From Candidatus Omnitrophota bacterium (GTDB lineage Bacteria > Omnitrophota > Gorgyraeia > Zapsychrales > Zapsychraceae): DNA of 11,169 bases. The stretch is taken from NCBI GenBank assembly GCA_029567025.1, contig JAKQLT010000126.1:1-11169 (forward strand), written 5' to 3'. Below are positions 1-7,934 of the stretch, piece after piece. The notes under the pieces were generated by a model. That model had not been told where the DNA came from, searched no databases, and was given only the letters and a program-made list of their open reading frames with translations. Each line of letters starts with the position of its first letter. Position 1 is the first letter of the stretch. Made by a program: the position numbers and the translations under genes.

Positions 1-30
1 GTTATCTTAAGAAGCAATAATAAAAGAGAA

Positions 31-51
31 TATTTATTGTTCTAATAAATA
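31..51 (-). terminator. Possible weak terminator hairpin after the phosphatase gene
   Basis: Seven bases past the phosphatase stop codon lies a perfect 8-bp inverted repeat (TATTTATT / AATAAATA) around a 5-base loop. On the transcribed strand it is followed by a T-rich stretch. The stem is entirely A/T and would be weak, and such repeats arise easily in A/T-rich DNA. The position at the end of a seven-gene run is the main support. Confidence 0.25.
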
Positions 52-58
52 GTTCTAA

Positions 59-697
59 TTATATGAATTTGATAAGGTTAGAGATGTTAGAAATACTCTG
101 GAAAGGTTTCAAAGAAGCTATTTCTTCTTTTGTGCTTGATCCTGTAAGAACCGCGATTGTAGCCACACCCGCATTGTTCCCGGTTTCAACATCAACAGTC
201 ATATCGCCCACAAAAAGAGCTTGATCAGGGCCTAAAGAAAATTTGCTTAAAATTTTCTCTAAAATTTCTGGTTCTGGTTTTTGCTTTTTTACCATATCCC
301 CGCACACAATATAAGAAAAATAATCCTTGATACGTAAATGATTTAAAATAACATTCGTGGACCACTGCGGGCGATTGGTCGCAACAGCTAAAAAATATTT
401 TTTCTCTTTTAAAATTTTTAAAATATCTTTAGCCCCGGGCATAAACGTCGTGCCTCTTTTTAAAGATTGTTTATGGTGTTGGCGATAAATCGAAATCATT
501 TTATCAATATCTTCTTGGCGCACAAACCGGCTCATTAAATTACGTTCGCCCCAACCGACACTACGCTGAATCGTGACATCATCCGCAGAAGGATAACCTA
601 AAATCCCAAGCGCATAATTAAGACTTTCACAAACCGCCGGATAGGCGTTTACCAATGTCCCATCGAGGTCAAAGATAATAAGTTTAAAAGAAGGCAC
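59..697 (-). CDS. HAD-superfamily hydrolase, phosphoglycolate phosphatase-like (subfamily IA)
   Basis: This 212-residue protein is a probable cytoplasmic phosphatase acting through a phospho-aspartate intermediate. All four HAD motifs are visible: DLDGT with nucleophile D10 and D12, ATN with T107, K140 in the QKPEPE segment, and VGDMTVD with D165 and D169 for Mg2+ binding. The alpha-helical cap inserted after motif I (about residues 16-85) fits subfamily IA, which includes Gph and PpaX. The substrate cannot be read from sequence, so no gene symbol is given. The start codon is GTG at 697. An in-frame TGA lies a few codons upstream with no ATG, GTG or TTG between, which makes this the only ordinary start, although the preceding AAAGAAAGA is a weak ribosome-binding site. 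It is the last gene of the run, 53 bp after the small membrane protein. Confidence 0.9.
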   Translation of the reverse strand: MPSFKLIIFDLDGTLVNAYPAVCESLNYALGILGYPSADDVTIQRSVGWGERNLMSRFVRQEDIDKMISIYRQHHKQSLKRGTTFMPGAKDILKILKEKKYFLAVATNRPQWSTNVILNHLRIKDYFSYIVCGDMVKKQKPEPEILEKILSKFSLGPDQALFVGDMTVDVETGNNAGVATIAVLTGSSTKEEIASLKPFQSISNISNLIKFI

Positions 698-750
698 GCG
701 GATTAATCTTTCTTTAAAAAATCAAAACAGTGCTTAAGGGTTTTTAAAAA

Positions 751-936
751 TTATTTTTGTTGGCTTAAAATATAAAGGATAAGCATCCCGGCTAAAGAAA
801 GAATCATTCCTATAGCCCCGCGGAATAAAATAACGACATCATGCCACCAAGTCAAAATCAGCATAATCCCGAGAATAAGAACAACAATTCCAGAAAGAAA
901 CAACAAAAATCTTTTATAACTATTTGGCTCGCTCAT
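751..936 (-). CDS. Small two-helix inner-membrane protein of unknown function
   Basis: This 61-residue protein consists of a short polar N-terminus (MSEPNSYKR), a hydrophobic helix at about residues 9-30, a brief WWHDVV turn, and a second helix at about 34-57 ending in SQQK. Both ends would lie on the same side of the membrane, probably the cytoplasm given the positive residues. A longer reading frame extends upstream to 1053 but would overlap the end of the acyltransferase gene. Three consecutive ATG codons occur at 942, 939 and 936. An AAAGGAG Shine-Dalgarno ends directly before the first, so the third, with a 6-base spacer, is the best start. I do not recognise a named family. Its place between an acyltransferase and a phosphatase suggests an envelope role, but this is only inference. 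Confidence 0.7.
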   Translation of the reverse strand: MSEPNSYKRFLLFLSGIVVLILGIMLILTWWHDVVILFRGAIGMILSLAGMLILYILSQQK

Positions 937-942
937 CATCAT

Positions 943-949
943 CTCCTTT
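943..949 (-). promoter_or_regulatory. Shine-Dalgarno AAAGGAG that decides the small membrane protein's start
   Basis: A strong AAAGGAG sits immediately before a run of three ATG codons. Spacing is 0, 3 or 6 bases for the ATG at 942, 939 or 936. Only the last gives a normal distance, so translation most likely begins at 936. Confidence 0.7.
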
Positions 950-961
950 AAGAAATGTTTA

Positions 962-1894
962 TTATGAATTCTTTTTTTCCTGGTCTGGTTTTGTTTTCCA
1001 TCGACGATGCATCCAACCCCATTCATGAGGATATTTTCGAATATACCGCTCAATTATATCCGTGATCCGTTGAACATTTTTTTGCAAAATTTCTTCATCG
1101 GTTACTCCTTGTTCTAGCTCAAAAATCGGCTCAATAATCACGCGATGATAATCACCTTCTTCGCGAATAATAAACATCGGCAAAATCGTCGCTCCAGTCC
1201 GAGAAGAAAAAACAACCGGGCCTGTTCCTGTCGCGGCTTTTTCACCAAAAAAATCCACGAAGACTCCACGGCCATTACCAAAATTCTGATCTAATAAAAT
1301 AAAAAGAATTTCATTGTGACGCAACGCGCGAATACATTGTTCAACGCATTCTTTACGCGGAATTGCGTAAATATTTTTCAAACCTTCCTCGGTCCGACGT
1401 CTTAAAAGATCTTTTTCAAGAATAGGATCACGCGCGGGACGGATTATGGCGTTCACAGGATACCCTTTTTTTGCCAGAGAAAACATCATCAAAGGAAAAT
1501 TTCCAAAATGCGCCGATACCGCAATAACGCCTTTGCCTCTGGCGATCGCTTCTTCTAAATGCTCCCATCCTTCAAATGTTACTTTCTTTCCTATCATCTG
1601 AGGATGGGCCATAAAATAAAGCATCTCAACCATGCCACGTCCTAAATGATCAAAACATTTTCGTAAAATATTTTTTATTTCCTGGGGACTTTTTTCTTTA
1701 CCAAAAGCGATCTCTAAACTTTCGCGTGCAATACGTTTTTGACCAATTAGAAACAAAAACCCTAACTGCACAAAAATATACGCGATCCCTCGCATCACAG
1801 AATACGGAATCCAATGGAAAAACCAACTAAAAAAATAAAGCGCATGCCGCGCCATAGCACGTTGCATTTGCCTGACGGCTTCATTTCTCGCCAT
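962..1894 (-). CDS. LpxL/HtrB-family (lipid A late) acyltransferase
   Basis: This 310-residue protein matches the lysophospholipid acyltransferase family that adds secondary acyl chains to lipid A at the cytoplasmic face of the inner membrane. It has a hydrophobic N-terminal anchor (about residues 19-50), the SAHFGNF active-site block with H129, an RP block at 152-153, the LLDQNFGNGRGVFVDFFG block at about 200-217, and a C-terminal WMHRRWKTKP (294-303) closely matching the WLHRRFKTRP of E. coli LpxL. The expected acidic residue of the HX4(D/E) motif is replaced by proline (P134), so the exact catalytic arrangement, acyl donor and acceptor are uncertain. The ATG at 1894 is supported by AAAGGA six bases upstream. 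The gene starts 15 bp after lnt ends, which suggests co-translation in an envelope-lipid operon. Confidence 0.88.
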   Translation of the reverse strand: MARNEAVRQMQRAMARHALYFFSWFFHWIPYSVMRGIAYIFVQLGFLFLIGQKRIARESLEIAFGKEKSPQEIKNILRKCFDHLGRGMVEMLYFMAHPQMIGKKVTFEGWEHLEEAIARGKGVIAVSAHFGNFPLMMFSLAKKGYPVNAIIRPARDPILEKDLLRRRTEEGLKNIYAIPRKECVEQCIRALRHNEILFILLDQNFGNGRGVFVDFFGEKAATGTGPVVFSSRTGATILPMFIIREEGDYHRVIIEPIFELEQGVTDEEILQKNVQRITDIIERYIRKYPHEWGWMHRRWKTKPDQEKKNS

Positions 1895-1909
1895 AAAAAA
1901 TCCTTTTGC

Positions 1910-3382
1910 TTAATTTTTCTTTATTATAATCCCTATTAGTATACATAGAAAACAAACGAAAGCAAAAACATCTCCAAATTTTGTATAAAAAGTTTGAATA
2001 GAATTAAAGACTACGGCATCCGTTGCTATATCTTTAACGTAAAGCGATTGCCCTTGTTTGTTTTGAACTTTTTTAACGATTTTTCCCCAAGGATTAATAA
2101 AACAACTCACACCTGTATTTGCGACGCGGATAACACTTTTTCTATTTTCTACCGCACGGAAAACGCTCGATTGCACATGCATAAAAAGCGCGCTCGATTT
2201 TTTAAACCAATCATCATTAGTAATATTAACAAGCGCCTGCGCGCCATGCTTAATAAATTCACGCGACAAATACGCTACGCTATCTTCAAAACAAATAAGG
2301 ACAGAAAATTTCAATGCCCCTAAAGAAAAAATCGTTAATTCTCGCCCAGAAGTAAAATCATCTATCGGGACAATATATTTTAAGAAAGGAAAATATTTTC
2401 GGAAAGGAATATATTCGCCATAAGGAACTAAATGCCATTTATCATATTGGCGCATAACTTCTCCGTCGGAAGAAAACAACAGCGCTGAATTAAAATAAAA
2501 CTCGTCTTTTAAGTGCGTCACCGCACCGATTAAAAAAGGCGTTTTAGCATCTCGAACAAAATTCGCCAATTGATGAAATAACCACAATTTTTGCGAAAAA
2601 ATTCCAGGCAAACTGCTTTCCGGCCAAATGACCAAATCAGTTTTTTGTAAAACAGCTTTTCGGCTTAAATTGAAATGTTCTTCAATAATATCTTTCCATA
2701 AAGATTCCTGCCATCGATCCGCCATTTTTATCGACGGCTGAATAATAGAAATGTTCATCTCTCCCGTCGCTATAATTTTATTTTTAAGCCGAAATTGTCC
2801 ATACCCTAAAGTTAATCCTAAGCAAAAAACAGTTAGCAAAACAGCAAAAAATATTTTCATTTTTTGAGAAGTGGACAAAAATTCTTTTAAGCAAACATTA
2901 CCCATTACTATTAAAAAGGAAATGCCATAAACACCTGTGAGATCAGCGATTTGAATCACAGGCAAAATTTTATATTGTGATAATCCTAAAGAAGCCCAGC
3001 TAAATCCGGAGAATAAATGCGCGCGAAAGAATTCCAAAACAACCCAAACACTTGGAAGAAAAAAAAGTTTACGGAGAGGTTTTTCCCGATAGGAAAAATA
3101 ATACGCTAAACCGAATAATCCGAAATACAACGCAAAATAAAAAACAAGAAGCGCCAAGCCTAAAAAAGTCACATGATAAATCCAATAAAAACATAAACTA
3201 AAAAAAACAAGGCCAGCGACATAAGCAATATGAAACGATTGTTTGATATTTTTCCCATCGAGAGAAAAAAATAATGGCACAAGCCCCACCCATGCCAAAA
3301 TCCAAAATTCTGTTTTCGGAAAGGCCAGCGCTAACAACGCAGAAGAAAAAACAGCTAATAAATATTGAAAGGGCTTTAACAT
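1910..3382 (-). CDS. lnt: Apolipoprotein N-acyltransferase
   Basis: This 490-residue inner-membrane enzyme transfers an acyl chain from phospholipid to the N-terminal cysteine of apolipoproteins, the last step of lipoprotein maturation. The N-terminal part (about residues 5-195) holds several hydrophobic helices. The C-terminal part is a nitrilase-like periplasmic domain, and a final membrane helix ends in IIIKKN. The expected catalytic triad is present: E255 in VIWPESS, K315 in YDKWHLVPYGEY and C364 in VLICFEDS. The reading frame stays open up to 3541, but that extension overlaps the secA end and encodes no membrane segment. The ATG at 3382 gives MLKPFQYLLAVFSSALLALAFP, a typical Lnt start, 22 bp after the secA stop. 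No clear Shine-Dalgarno precedes it, so translation may be coupled to secA. Confidence 0.95.
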   Translation of the reverse strand: MLKPFQYLLAVFSSALLALAFPKTEFWILAWVGLVPLFFSLDGKNIKQSFHIAYVAGLVFFSLCFYWIYHVTFLGLALLVFYFALYFGLFGLAYYFSYREKPLRKLFFLPSVWVVLEFFRAHLFSGFSWASLGLSQYKILPVIQIADLTGVYGISFLIVMGNVCLKEFLSTSQKMKIFFAVLLTVFCLGLTLGYGQFRLKNKIIATGEMNISIIQPSIKMADRWQESLWKDIIEEHFNLSRKAVLQKTDLVIWPESSLPGIFSQKLWLFHQLANFVRDAKTPFLIGAVTHLKDEFYFNSALLFSSDGEVMRQYDKWHLVPYGEYIPFRKYFPFLKYIVPIDDFTSGRELTIFSLGALKFSVLICFEDSVAYLSREFIKHGAQALVNITNDDWFKKSSALFMHVQSSVFRAVENRKSVIRVANTGVSCFINPWGKIVKKVQNKQGQSLYVKDIATDAVVFNSIQTFYTKFGDVFAFVCFLCILIGIIIKKN

Positions 3383-3404
3383 GCGATTGTCAAAAGAAGT
3401 CGTA

Positions 3405-6383
3405 TTATTTCCCGCAACACTTTTTATATTTTTTCCCGCTCCCGCAAGGACAAGGGTCATTGCGTCCGACTTTAGGCCCATCGTGACGAATAGGCGCTTG
3501 TTTAGCCGACGCTGAAATATCTTGATCAGAATCAGATTCATGAGATTCGGCAGAAACTATTTTTCTATCGGACAAACTCCCCATTTCCTCATGAATCATC
3601 TTTTGCGGCAACGCCCCAAACACACTTTTTAATTTTTGAGTCGATTTAACGGATTGTATCTTAAATATCATCTCCACAACTTCGTCATTAATCGAATAAT
3701 ACATTTCTTCAAACATCCTAAATCCTTCTTTTTTATATTCAATTAACGGATCACGCTGGGCAAAAGAACGCAAGCCAATGCCTTCTTTAAGTTGATCCAT
3801 CGCATAAAGATGATCCTTCCATTTCGAATCGATCGTGTGCAGCAAAATCATCCGTTCCATTTGACGCAATTGTTCAGCGCCCATTTCGTGTTCTTTCGCC
3901 GCATAAACACCTAAAACGTTTTTTAATATTTCTTCTTTTAAATCTTCTTTGTCTAATTGCATCAAATGATCTTTATACGTCGAAGCTTCTAAGAAAAATT
4001 TTTGTTTGAGCGAAGATAAAAGAATGTGGATATTCGGCTCGGTTTCAGTATTCCCAGAAGAAACATATTGTTCGACAACACTATAAACACTGTCTTCAAT
4101 CGCTTCCTCAATCAAATTCTTGACACTCTCACTTTCAAGGACTGACCGTCGCATATTATAAATAACCTCGCGCTGACGGTTCATCACATCATCGTATTCC
4201 AAAAGATGCTTTCTAATCTCAAAGTTATGATTCTCGACGCGTTTCTGCGCGGTTTCAATCGAACGCGACAATAAAGGATGCTCTAAAACCTGCCCTTGTT
4301 CCATTCCGAGCGCGTTCATAATCGAAATAATCCGATCGCCCGCAAAAAGACGCATCAGATCGTCTTCCAAAGACACATAAAACCGAGAAGAACCCGGATC
4401 GCCCTGACGGCCTTGACGACCGCGCAACTGATTATCAATACGACGAGACTCATGGCGTTCCGTTCCTAATACATGAAGCCCGCCTAACGATACCACCTTA
4501 TCATGTTCTTCTTTGGTCTGCCGACGGAACTGTTCTAAAAATGTTTTCATTTTTTGTTCAAATTCTTGCGGGTCTTCTTTATTTTCCACTTTTTCTTTGG
4601 CAAGACTTTTCGCTAAAAATTCCGCATTACCGCCTAAGACAATGTCGGTTCCGCGGCCCGCCATATTCGTCGCAATAGTGACCGCTTTATAGCGTCCGGC
4701 CTGAGCAATAATCTGCGCTTCCATTTCATGATATTTCGCGTTTAAAACTTTATGCGCAATCCCTCTTTGCGTTAATAGCCGCGATAAAAGCTCGGACTTT
4801 TCAATCGAAATTGTGCCGACGAGAACCGGCTGTCCATTTTTATAGCACTCAGCGATTTCTTCCACAACGGCTTGAAACTTTTCTTTAAAACTACGATAAA
4901 TACAATCCGGATGATTGACCCTCTCTAATTTTTTATTCGTCGGAATCATAATCGTATCTAATTTATAAATTTGCTCAAACTCCGCGGCTTCCGTGTAGGC
5001 GGTACCCGTCATACCAGATAATTTTTCATAGAGACGAAAATAATTTTGAAAAGTAATGGTGGCGAGCGTTTGATTTTCCCGCTCAATTTTTATGCCTTCT
5101 TTGGCTTCAACCGCCTGATGAAGCCCGTCGGACCATCGTCGGCCGGGCATCAATCGCCCAGTAAACTCATCAACAATAATCACCTCATTATCTTTAACCA
5201 CATAATCCACGTCATGTTTAAAAAATTCATGGGCTTTAATCGCCTGTAAAATATGATGGCGATATTCAATGGTTTCCATATCATGCAGATTATCAATGCC
5301 AAACAGCTTCGCGACTTTTTCTTCGCCGGATTCCGTCATCGAAATCGATTTATTTTTTTCATCCGCCAGATAATCAAATCCTTGTCCTAAATTAACACCT
5401 TCGTATTTGGCCTTAATCTCGTCATTATCCGTAATCCGTCGGCCTTTTAATTGACGGACAATATCATTCGCACGATAATATTTATCCGTTGATTCTTCCG
5501 CCGGGCCAGAAATAATTAAAGGCGTACGCGCCTCATCAATCAAAATGCTGTCCACCTCATCGACAATAGCAAAATGATGCGGCCGCTGGACCATATGTTC
5601 TTTAAAATTGACCATATTATCCCGCAAATAATCAAAACCAAATTCATTGTTCGTCCCATACGTAATATCGCATGCATACGCGATTTGCCTTTCGTCCGGC
5701 ATCATATCGTGCTGAATCACGCCGACGGATAAACCTAAAAATTCATACAAAGGCCCCATCCATTCCCGATCACGTTTAGCTAAATAATCATTGACGGTAA
5801 CCACATGCACGCCTTCTCCGGTTAACGCATTAAGATAAGCCGGCAAAGTCGCGACCAGCGTTTTTCCTTCACCCGTCGTCATTTCAGCGATATTGCCATT
5901 ATGAAGAACCATTCCACCTATGAGCTGAACATCAAAATGGCGCATATTTAAAACGCGTTTCCCGACTTCACGCACAACGGCAAAAGCCTCGGGCAAAAGC
6001 TCATCTAAAATTTTCTTTTTAGCGGATTTTAACTGTTTCTTGGCTTCATCGATTTGAAGGTTGAAATCATCTTTTTCTTCAAAAGTTTTGGCTTCTTTCT
6101 GCAGTGCTTTTAATCGCGCTAATTCTTGTTTCTCCACTTGAATTTCTTTGTGATAACGCGTTTTAAAAGAATCAGTTTTTCCTTTTAATTGTTCATCAGT
6201 AAGAACGCCAATGTCTTTTTCCATAGCATTAATTTGAGAAACAACAACCGCGAGTTTTTTCATTAAACCGACGGACGGAAGCGGAAGGTCATGATGCAAA
6301 TGAATAATGACCTTTGGCTCTAAACGATCAATAAAATTTTGCGCAGAATTGATAATGTGTTTTCGAATTAGAAAATCAAACAT
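3405..6383 (-). CDS. secA: Preprotein translocase ATPase SecA
   Basis: This 992-residue protein is the ATPase motor that pushes unfolded preproteins through SecYEG. Walker A (GEGKT, 171-175) and Walker B (DEVDS, 275-279) are intact. The VGTISIEKSE and ATNMAGRGTDIVLGG blocks (522-585) and QLRGRQGRQGDPGSSRF (652-668) complete the second nucleotide-binding fold. The helical scaffold and wing region follows. The extreme C-terminus is a zinc-binding SecB/ribosome-interaction tail with CXCX8CC cysteines at 978, 980, 989 and 990. Compared with E. coli SecA, the N-terminus is about 20 residues longer, and a Lys/Glu-rich, probably coiled-coil insert of about 45 residues lies at 79-125. The ATG at 6383 is preceded by AAAGGAG with a 5-base spacer. 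It lies 71 bp after the four-helix-bundle gene. Confidence 0.98.
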   Translation of the reverse strand: MFDFLIRKHIINSAQNFIDRLEPKVIIHLHHDLPLPSVGLMKKLAVVVSQINAMEKDIGVLTDEQLKGKTDSFKTRYHKEIQVEKQELARLKALQKEAKTFEEKDDFNLQIDEAKKQLKSAKKKILDELLPEAFAVVREVGKRVLNMRHFDVQLIGGMVLHNGNIAEMTTGEGKTLVATLPAYLNALTGEGVHVVTVNDYLAKRDREWMGPLYEFLGLSVGVIQHDMMPDERQIAYACDITYGTNNEFGFDYLRDNMVNFKEHMVQRPHHFAIVDEVDSILIDEARTPLIISGPAEESTDKYYRANDIVRQLKGRRITDNDEIKAKYEGVNLGQGFDYLADEKNKSISMTESGEEKVAKLFGIDNLHDMETIEYRHHILQAIKAHEFFKHDVDYVVKDNEVIIVDEFTGRLMPGRRWSDGLHQAVEAKEGIKIERENQTLATITFQNYFRLYEKLSGMTGTAYTEAAEFEQIYKLDTIMIPTNKKLERVNHPDCIYRSFKEKFQAVVEEIAECYKNGQPVLVGTISIEKSELLSRLLTQRGIAHKVLNAKYHEMEAQIIAQAGRYKAVTIATNMAGRGTDIVLGGNAEFLAKSLAKEKVENKEDPQEFEQKMKTFLEQFRRQTKEEHDKVVSLGGLHVLGTERHESRRIDNQLRGRQGRQGDPGSSRFYVSLEDDLMRLFAGDRIISIMNALGMEQGQVLEHPLLSRSIETAQKRVENHNFEIRKHLLEYDDVMNRQREVIYNMRRSVLESESVKNLIEEAIEDSVYSVVEQYVSSGNTETEPNIHILLSSLKQKFFLEASTYKDHLMQLDKEDLKEEILKNVLGVYAAKEHEMGAEQLRQMERMILLHTIDSKWKDHLYAMDQLKEGIGLRSFAQRDPLIEYKKEGFRMFEEMYYSINDEVVEMIFKIQSVKSTQKLKSVFGALPQKMIHEEMGSLSDRKIVSAESHESDSDQDISASAKQAPIRHDGPKVGRNDPCPCGSGKKYKKCCGK

Positions 6384-6405
6384 AAAAACTCCTTTGAAAT
6401 TAAAT

Positions 6406-6436
6406 AAAAAGGTAAAAATTAAAAGGTAAAAAATTA
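6406..6436 (+). repeat. Two direct AAAAGGTAAAAA(A)TTA units downstream of the four-helix-bundle gene
   Basis: Two near-identical copies of about 15 bases occur back to back at about 6407-6421 and 6421-6436, differing by one extra A. They lie between the four-helix-bundle stop and the secA ribosome-binding site. The same GGTAAAA core appears in the opposite orientation on the other side of that gene (6806-6830), so the two tracts flank it as imperfect inverted repeats. Low complexity makes chance a real alternative. Confidence 0.5.
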
Positions 6437-6454
6437 CAAAAAAAACTAAACCGC

Positions 6455-6805
6455 TTAAACGCCACGCATATTTTTTAACATCGTAGCAAAAATCTTACTA
6501 AGCTCCATTGCCTCTTGAATAAGACTATCTAAAATTTGACTTTCGTTTATACCAACAGCTTTAACGATACGCAACCAATAATGGCTTTCTCGTGCTTCTT
6601 TCAAACAAAGACCAATCTTATATTTAAAATCATCTTTGCTATAAGCGCCTTGAGCCTCTTCATAATTAGCTCCGACAGAACTCGCAGACCTAGATAACTG
6701 ATATTTAACAACATCATTCTCTTTAGAATTTCTAATGTTTTTCAGAAACTTTATCGTATTTACGGAAAATTCAAACGTCCTACGATTAAGATCTGTTTTT
6801 TCCAT
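6455..6805 (-). CDS. Four-helix-bundle protein of the S23/IVP (Avd-like) family
   Basis: This 116-residue all-helical protein matches the family first described from open reading frames inside 23S rRNA intervening sequences, and structurally related to the Avd protein of diversity-generating retroelements. Characteristic segments are QLSRSASSVGANYEEA (about 37-52), YKIGLCLKEARESHYWLRIV (62-81), and a final helix EAMELSKIFATMLKNM (98-113). The family forms pentameric basic bundles in solved examples; the cellular role of stand-alone copies is unknown. No rRNA or reverse transcriptase is visible nearby. The gene splits prfB from secA and is bounded by GGTAAAA-type tracts on both sides, which suggests it arrived as a discrete unit. 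The ATG at 6805 uses AAAAAGG within the upstream tract as its ribosome-binding site, with close spacing. Confidence 0.9.
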   Translation of the reverse strand: MEKTDLNRRTFEFSVNTIKFLKNIRNSKENDVVKYQLSRSASSVGANYEEAQGAYSKDDFKYKIGLCLKEARESHYWLRIVKAVGINESQILDSLIQEAMELSKIFATMLKNMRGV

Positions 6806-6830
6806 CTACCTTTTTCCTTTTACCGTTTAC
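6806..6830 (-). repeat. GTAAACGGTAAAAGGAAAAAGG-type tract upstream of the four-helix-bundle gene
   Basis: On the minus strand this tract reads as repeated GGTAAA/GGAAAA words and fills the whole gap between prfB and the four-helix-bundle ATG. It overlaps the prfB stop codon (TAA at 6827-6829), and the last prfB codons (KEKK) are built from the same A/G words. It also supplies the ribosome-binding site of the following gene. It is the inverted counterpart of the tract at 6406-6436. Confidence 0.5.
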
Positions 6831-7921
6831 TTTTTTTCCTTCATTTTCAAATACGCTTCCATAAAAAAATCTAAATCACCATCCATCACTTTAGCCACAT
6901 TGCCGGTTTCCGCCTCTGTGCGGTGATCTTTAACCATATTATACGGATGCATCACATACGAACGAATCTGGCTTCCCCATTCGATCTTTTGTTTTTGTCC
7001 GTATTCTTTAGACATTTTTTCTTCCTGCTCGCGCTGTTTTAATTCATAGAGCCGCGCCTTAAGAATTTTCATACAACGCATTCGATTTTGCAATTGTGAA
7101 CGCTCATTTTGACACTGCACGACAATTCCCGTCGGAATATGAGTCATACGCACCGCTGAATCTGTTGTATTAACGCTCTGCCCGCCGGGGCCAGAGGACC
7201 GATACACATCAATACGCAAGTCATTCGGATTAATCTCAACCTCGATATCATCCTCAATTTCCGGCATCACATCAACAGAAGCAAAAGAAGTATGTCGCCT
7301 TTTATTCGCATCAAACGGAGAAATGCGCACCAGTCGATGAACGCCTTTTTCCGCTTTTAAATAGCCATACGCCATATCGCCGTCAATACTTAAAGTCGCA
7401 TTTTTAATGCCTGCACCCTCGCCGGCTAAAATATCGACGAGCGCCACTTTATATCCCCGATTATCCGCCCAGCGCGTGTACATACGTAAAAGCATATTCG
7501 CCCAATCGCAAGACTCGGTCCCACCCGCTCCTGCATTAATACTCAAAATCGCATTATTTTTATCAAAAGGCCCGCCTAATAAACTTTGTGTTTCAAGAAC
7601 GCTCACTTCTTTTTCAAGGGCGCCCAATTCTTCTTTCACCTGTTCAAGCATTTCCGGATCATTTTCAGCCATTTCACCCACTTCTTTTAAATCACTAACT
7701 TTTTTAAAACTATAATCAAATGGCTCGACGCAACTTTTAAGATATTTCATTTCTTTCATAAGTTTATTAGACTGGATAGAATCATCCCAAAAATTCGGCT
7801 GATTCATTTGCTCTTGAATCGACTGGATAGACTTTCTTTTGGCGGGCAAGTCCAAAAATCCTTGAAGATATTCGAGCTTTTCTTTTATTTCAGTCAGTTT
7901 ATGAATAATATCGGTCAACAT
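6827..7921 (-). CDS. prfB: Peptide chain release factor 2
   Basis: This 364-residue class I release factor recognises UGA and UAA and triggers peptidyl-tRNA hydrolysis. The RF2-specific SPF stop-recognition motif is at 201-203 (RISPFDANKRRHTSF) and the catalytic GGQ loop is at 246-248 (SSGPGGQSVNTTDSAVR). The N-terminal coiled domain starts close to the E. coli pattern, with LQGFLD at 19-24 corresponding to LRGYLD. At that point the codons are CAA-GGA-TTT-TTG-GAC, so the CTT-TGA-C programmed frameshift site is absent and the gene reads through in one frame. The ATG at 7921 has no Shine-Dalgarno. A TATAAT box lies only 13 bases upstream, so the leader may be very short. It is probably the first gene of the seven-gene run. 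Confidence 0.97.
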   Translation of the reverse strand: MLTDIIHKLTEIKEKLEYLQGFLDLPAKRKSIQSIQEQMNQPNFWDDSIQSNKLMKEMKYLKSCVEPFDYSFKKVSDLKEVGEMAENDPEMLEQVKEELGALEKEVSVLETQSLLGGPFDKNNAILSINAGAGGTESCDWANMLLRMYTRWADNRGYKVALVDILAGEGAGIKNATLSIDGDMAYGYLKAEKGVHRLVRISPFDANKRRHTSFASVDVMPEIEDDIEVEINPNDLRIDVYRSSGPGGQSVNTTDSAVRMTHIPTGIVVQCQNERSQLQNRMRCMKILKARLYELKQREQEEKMSKEYGQKQKIEWGSQIRSYVMHPYNMVKDHRTEAETGNVAKVMDGDLDFFMEAYLKMKEKK

Positions 7922-7934
7922 AAATTTGGTCGAT

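Noticed and set aside
937..1053. Upstream extension of the small membrane protein frame
   Set aside because: It overlaps the conserved end of the acyltransferase gene, is not hydrophobic or family-like, and a strong ribosome-binding site points to 936.
1994..2323. Plus-strand open frames here and at 3274-3486, 5046-5249, 6735-6926, 7407-7715 and 7808-8065
   Set aside because: All lie opposite, or largely opposite, well-supported minus-strand genes, have no ribosome-binding context or family resemblance, and look like frame shadows.
3383..3541. N-terminal extension of the lnt frame, including a DAMT-like word (KSDAMTLVLAG)
   Set aside because: It overlaps the conserved zinc-binding end of secA in another frame. 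The DAMT word is a by-product of the secA codons for RHDGPKVGRNDPCPC. Typical Lnt sequence begins at 3382.
6455..6805. Intervening sequence of a 23S rRNA, or part of a diversity-generating retroelement
   Set aside because: No rRNA sequence, reverse transcriptase or template/variable repeat pair is visible; the neighbours are prfB and secA.
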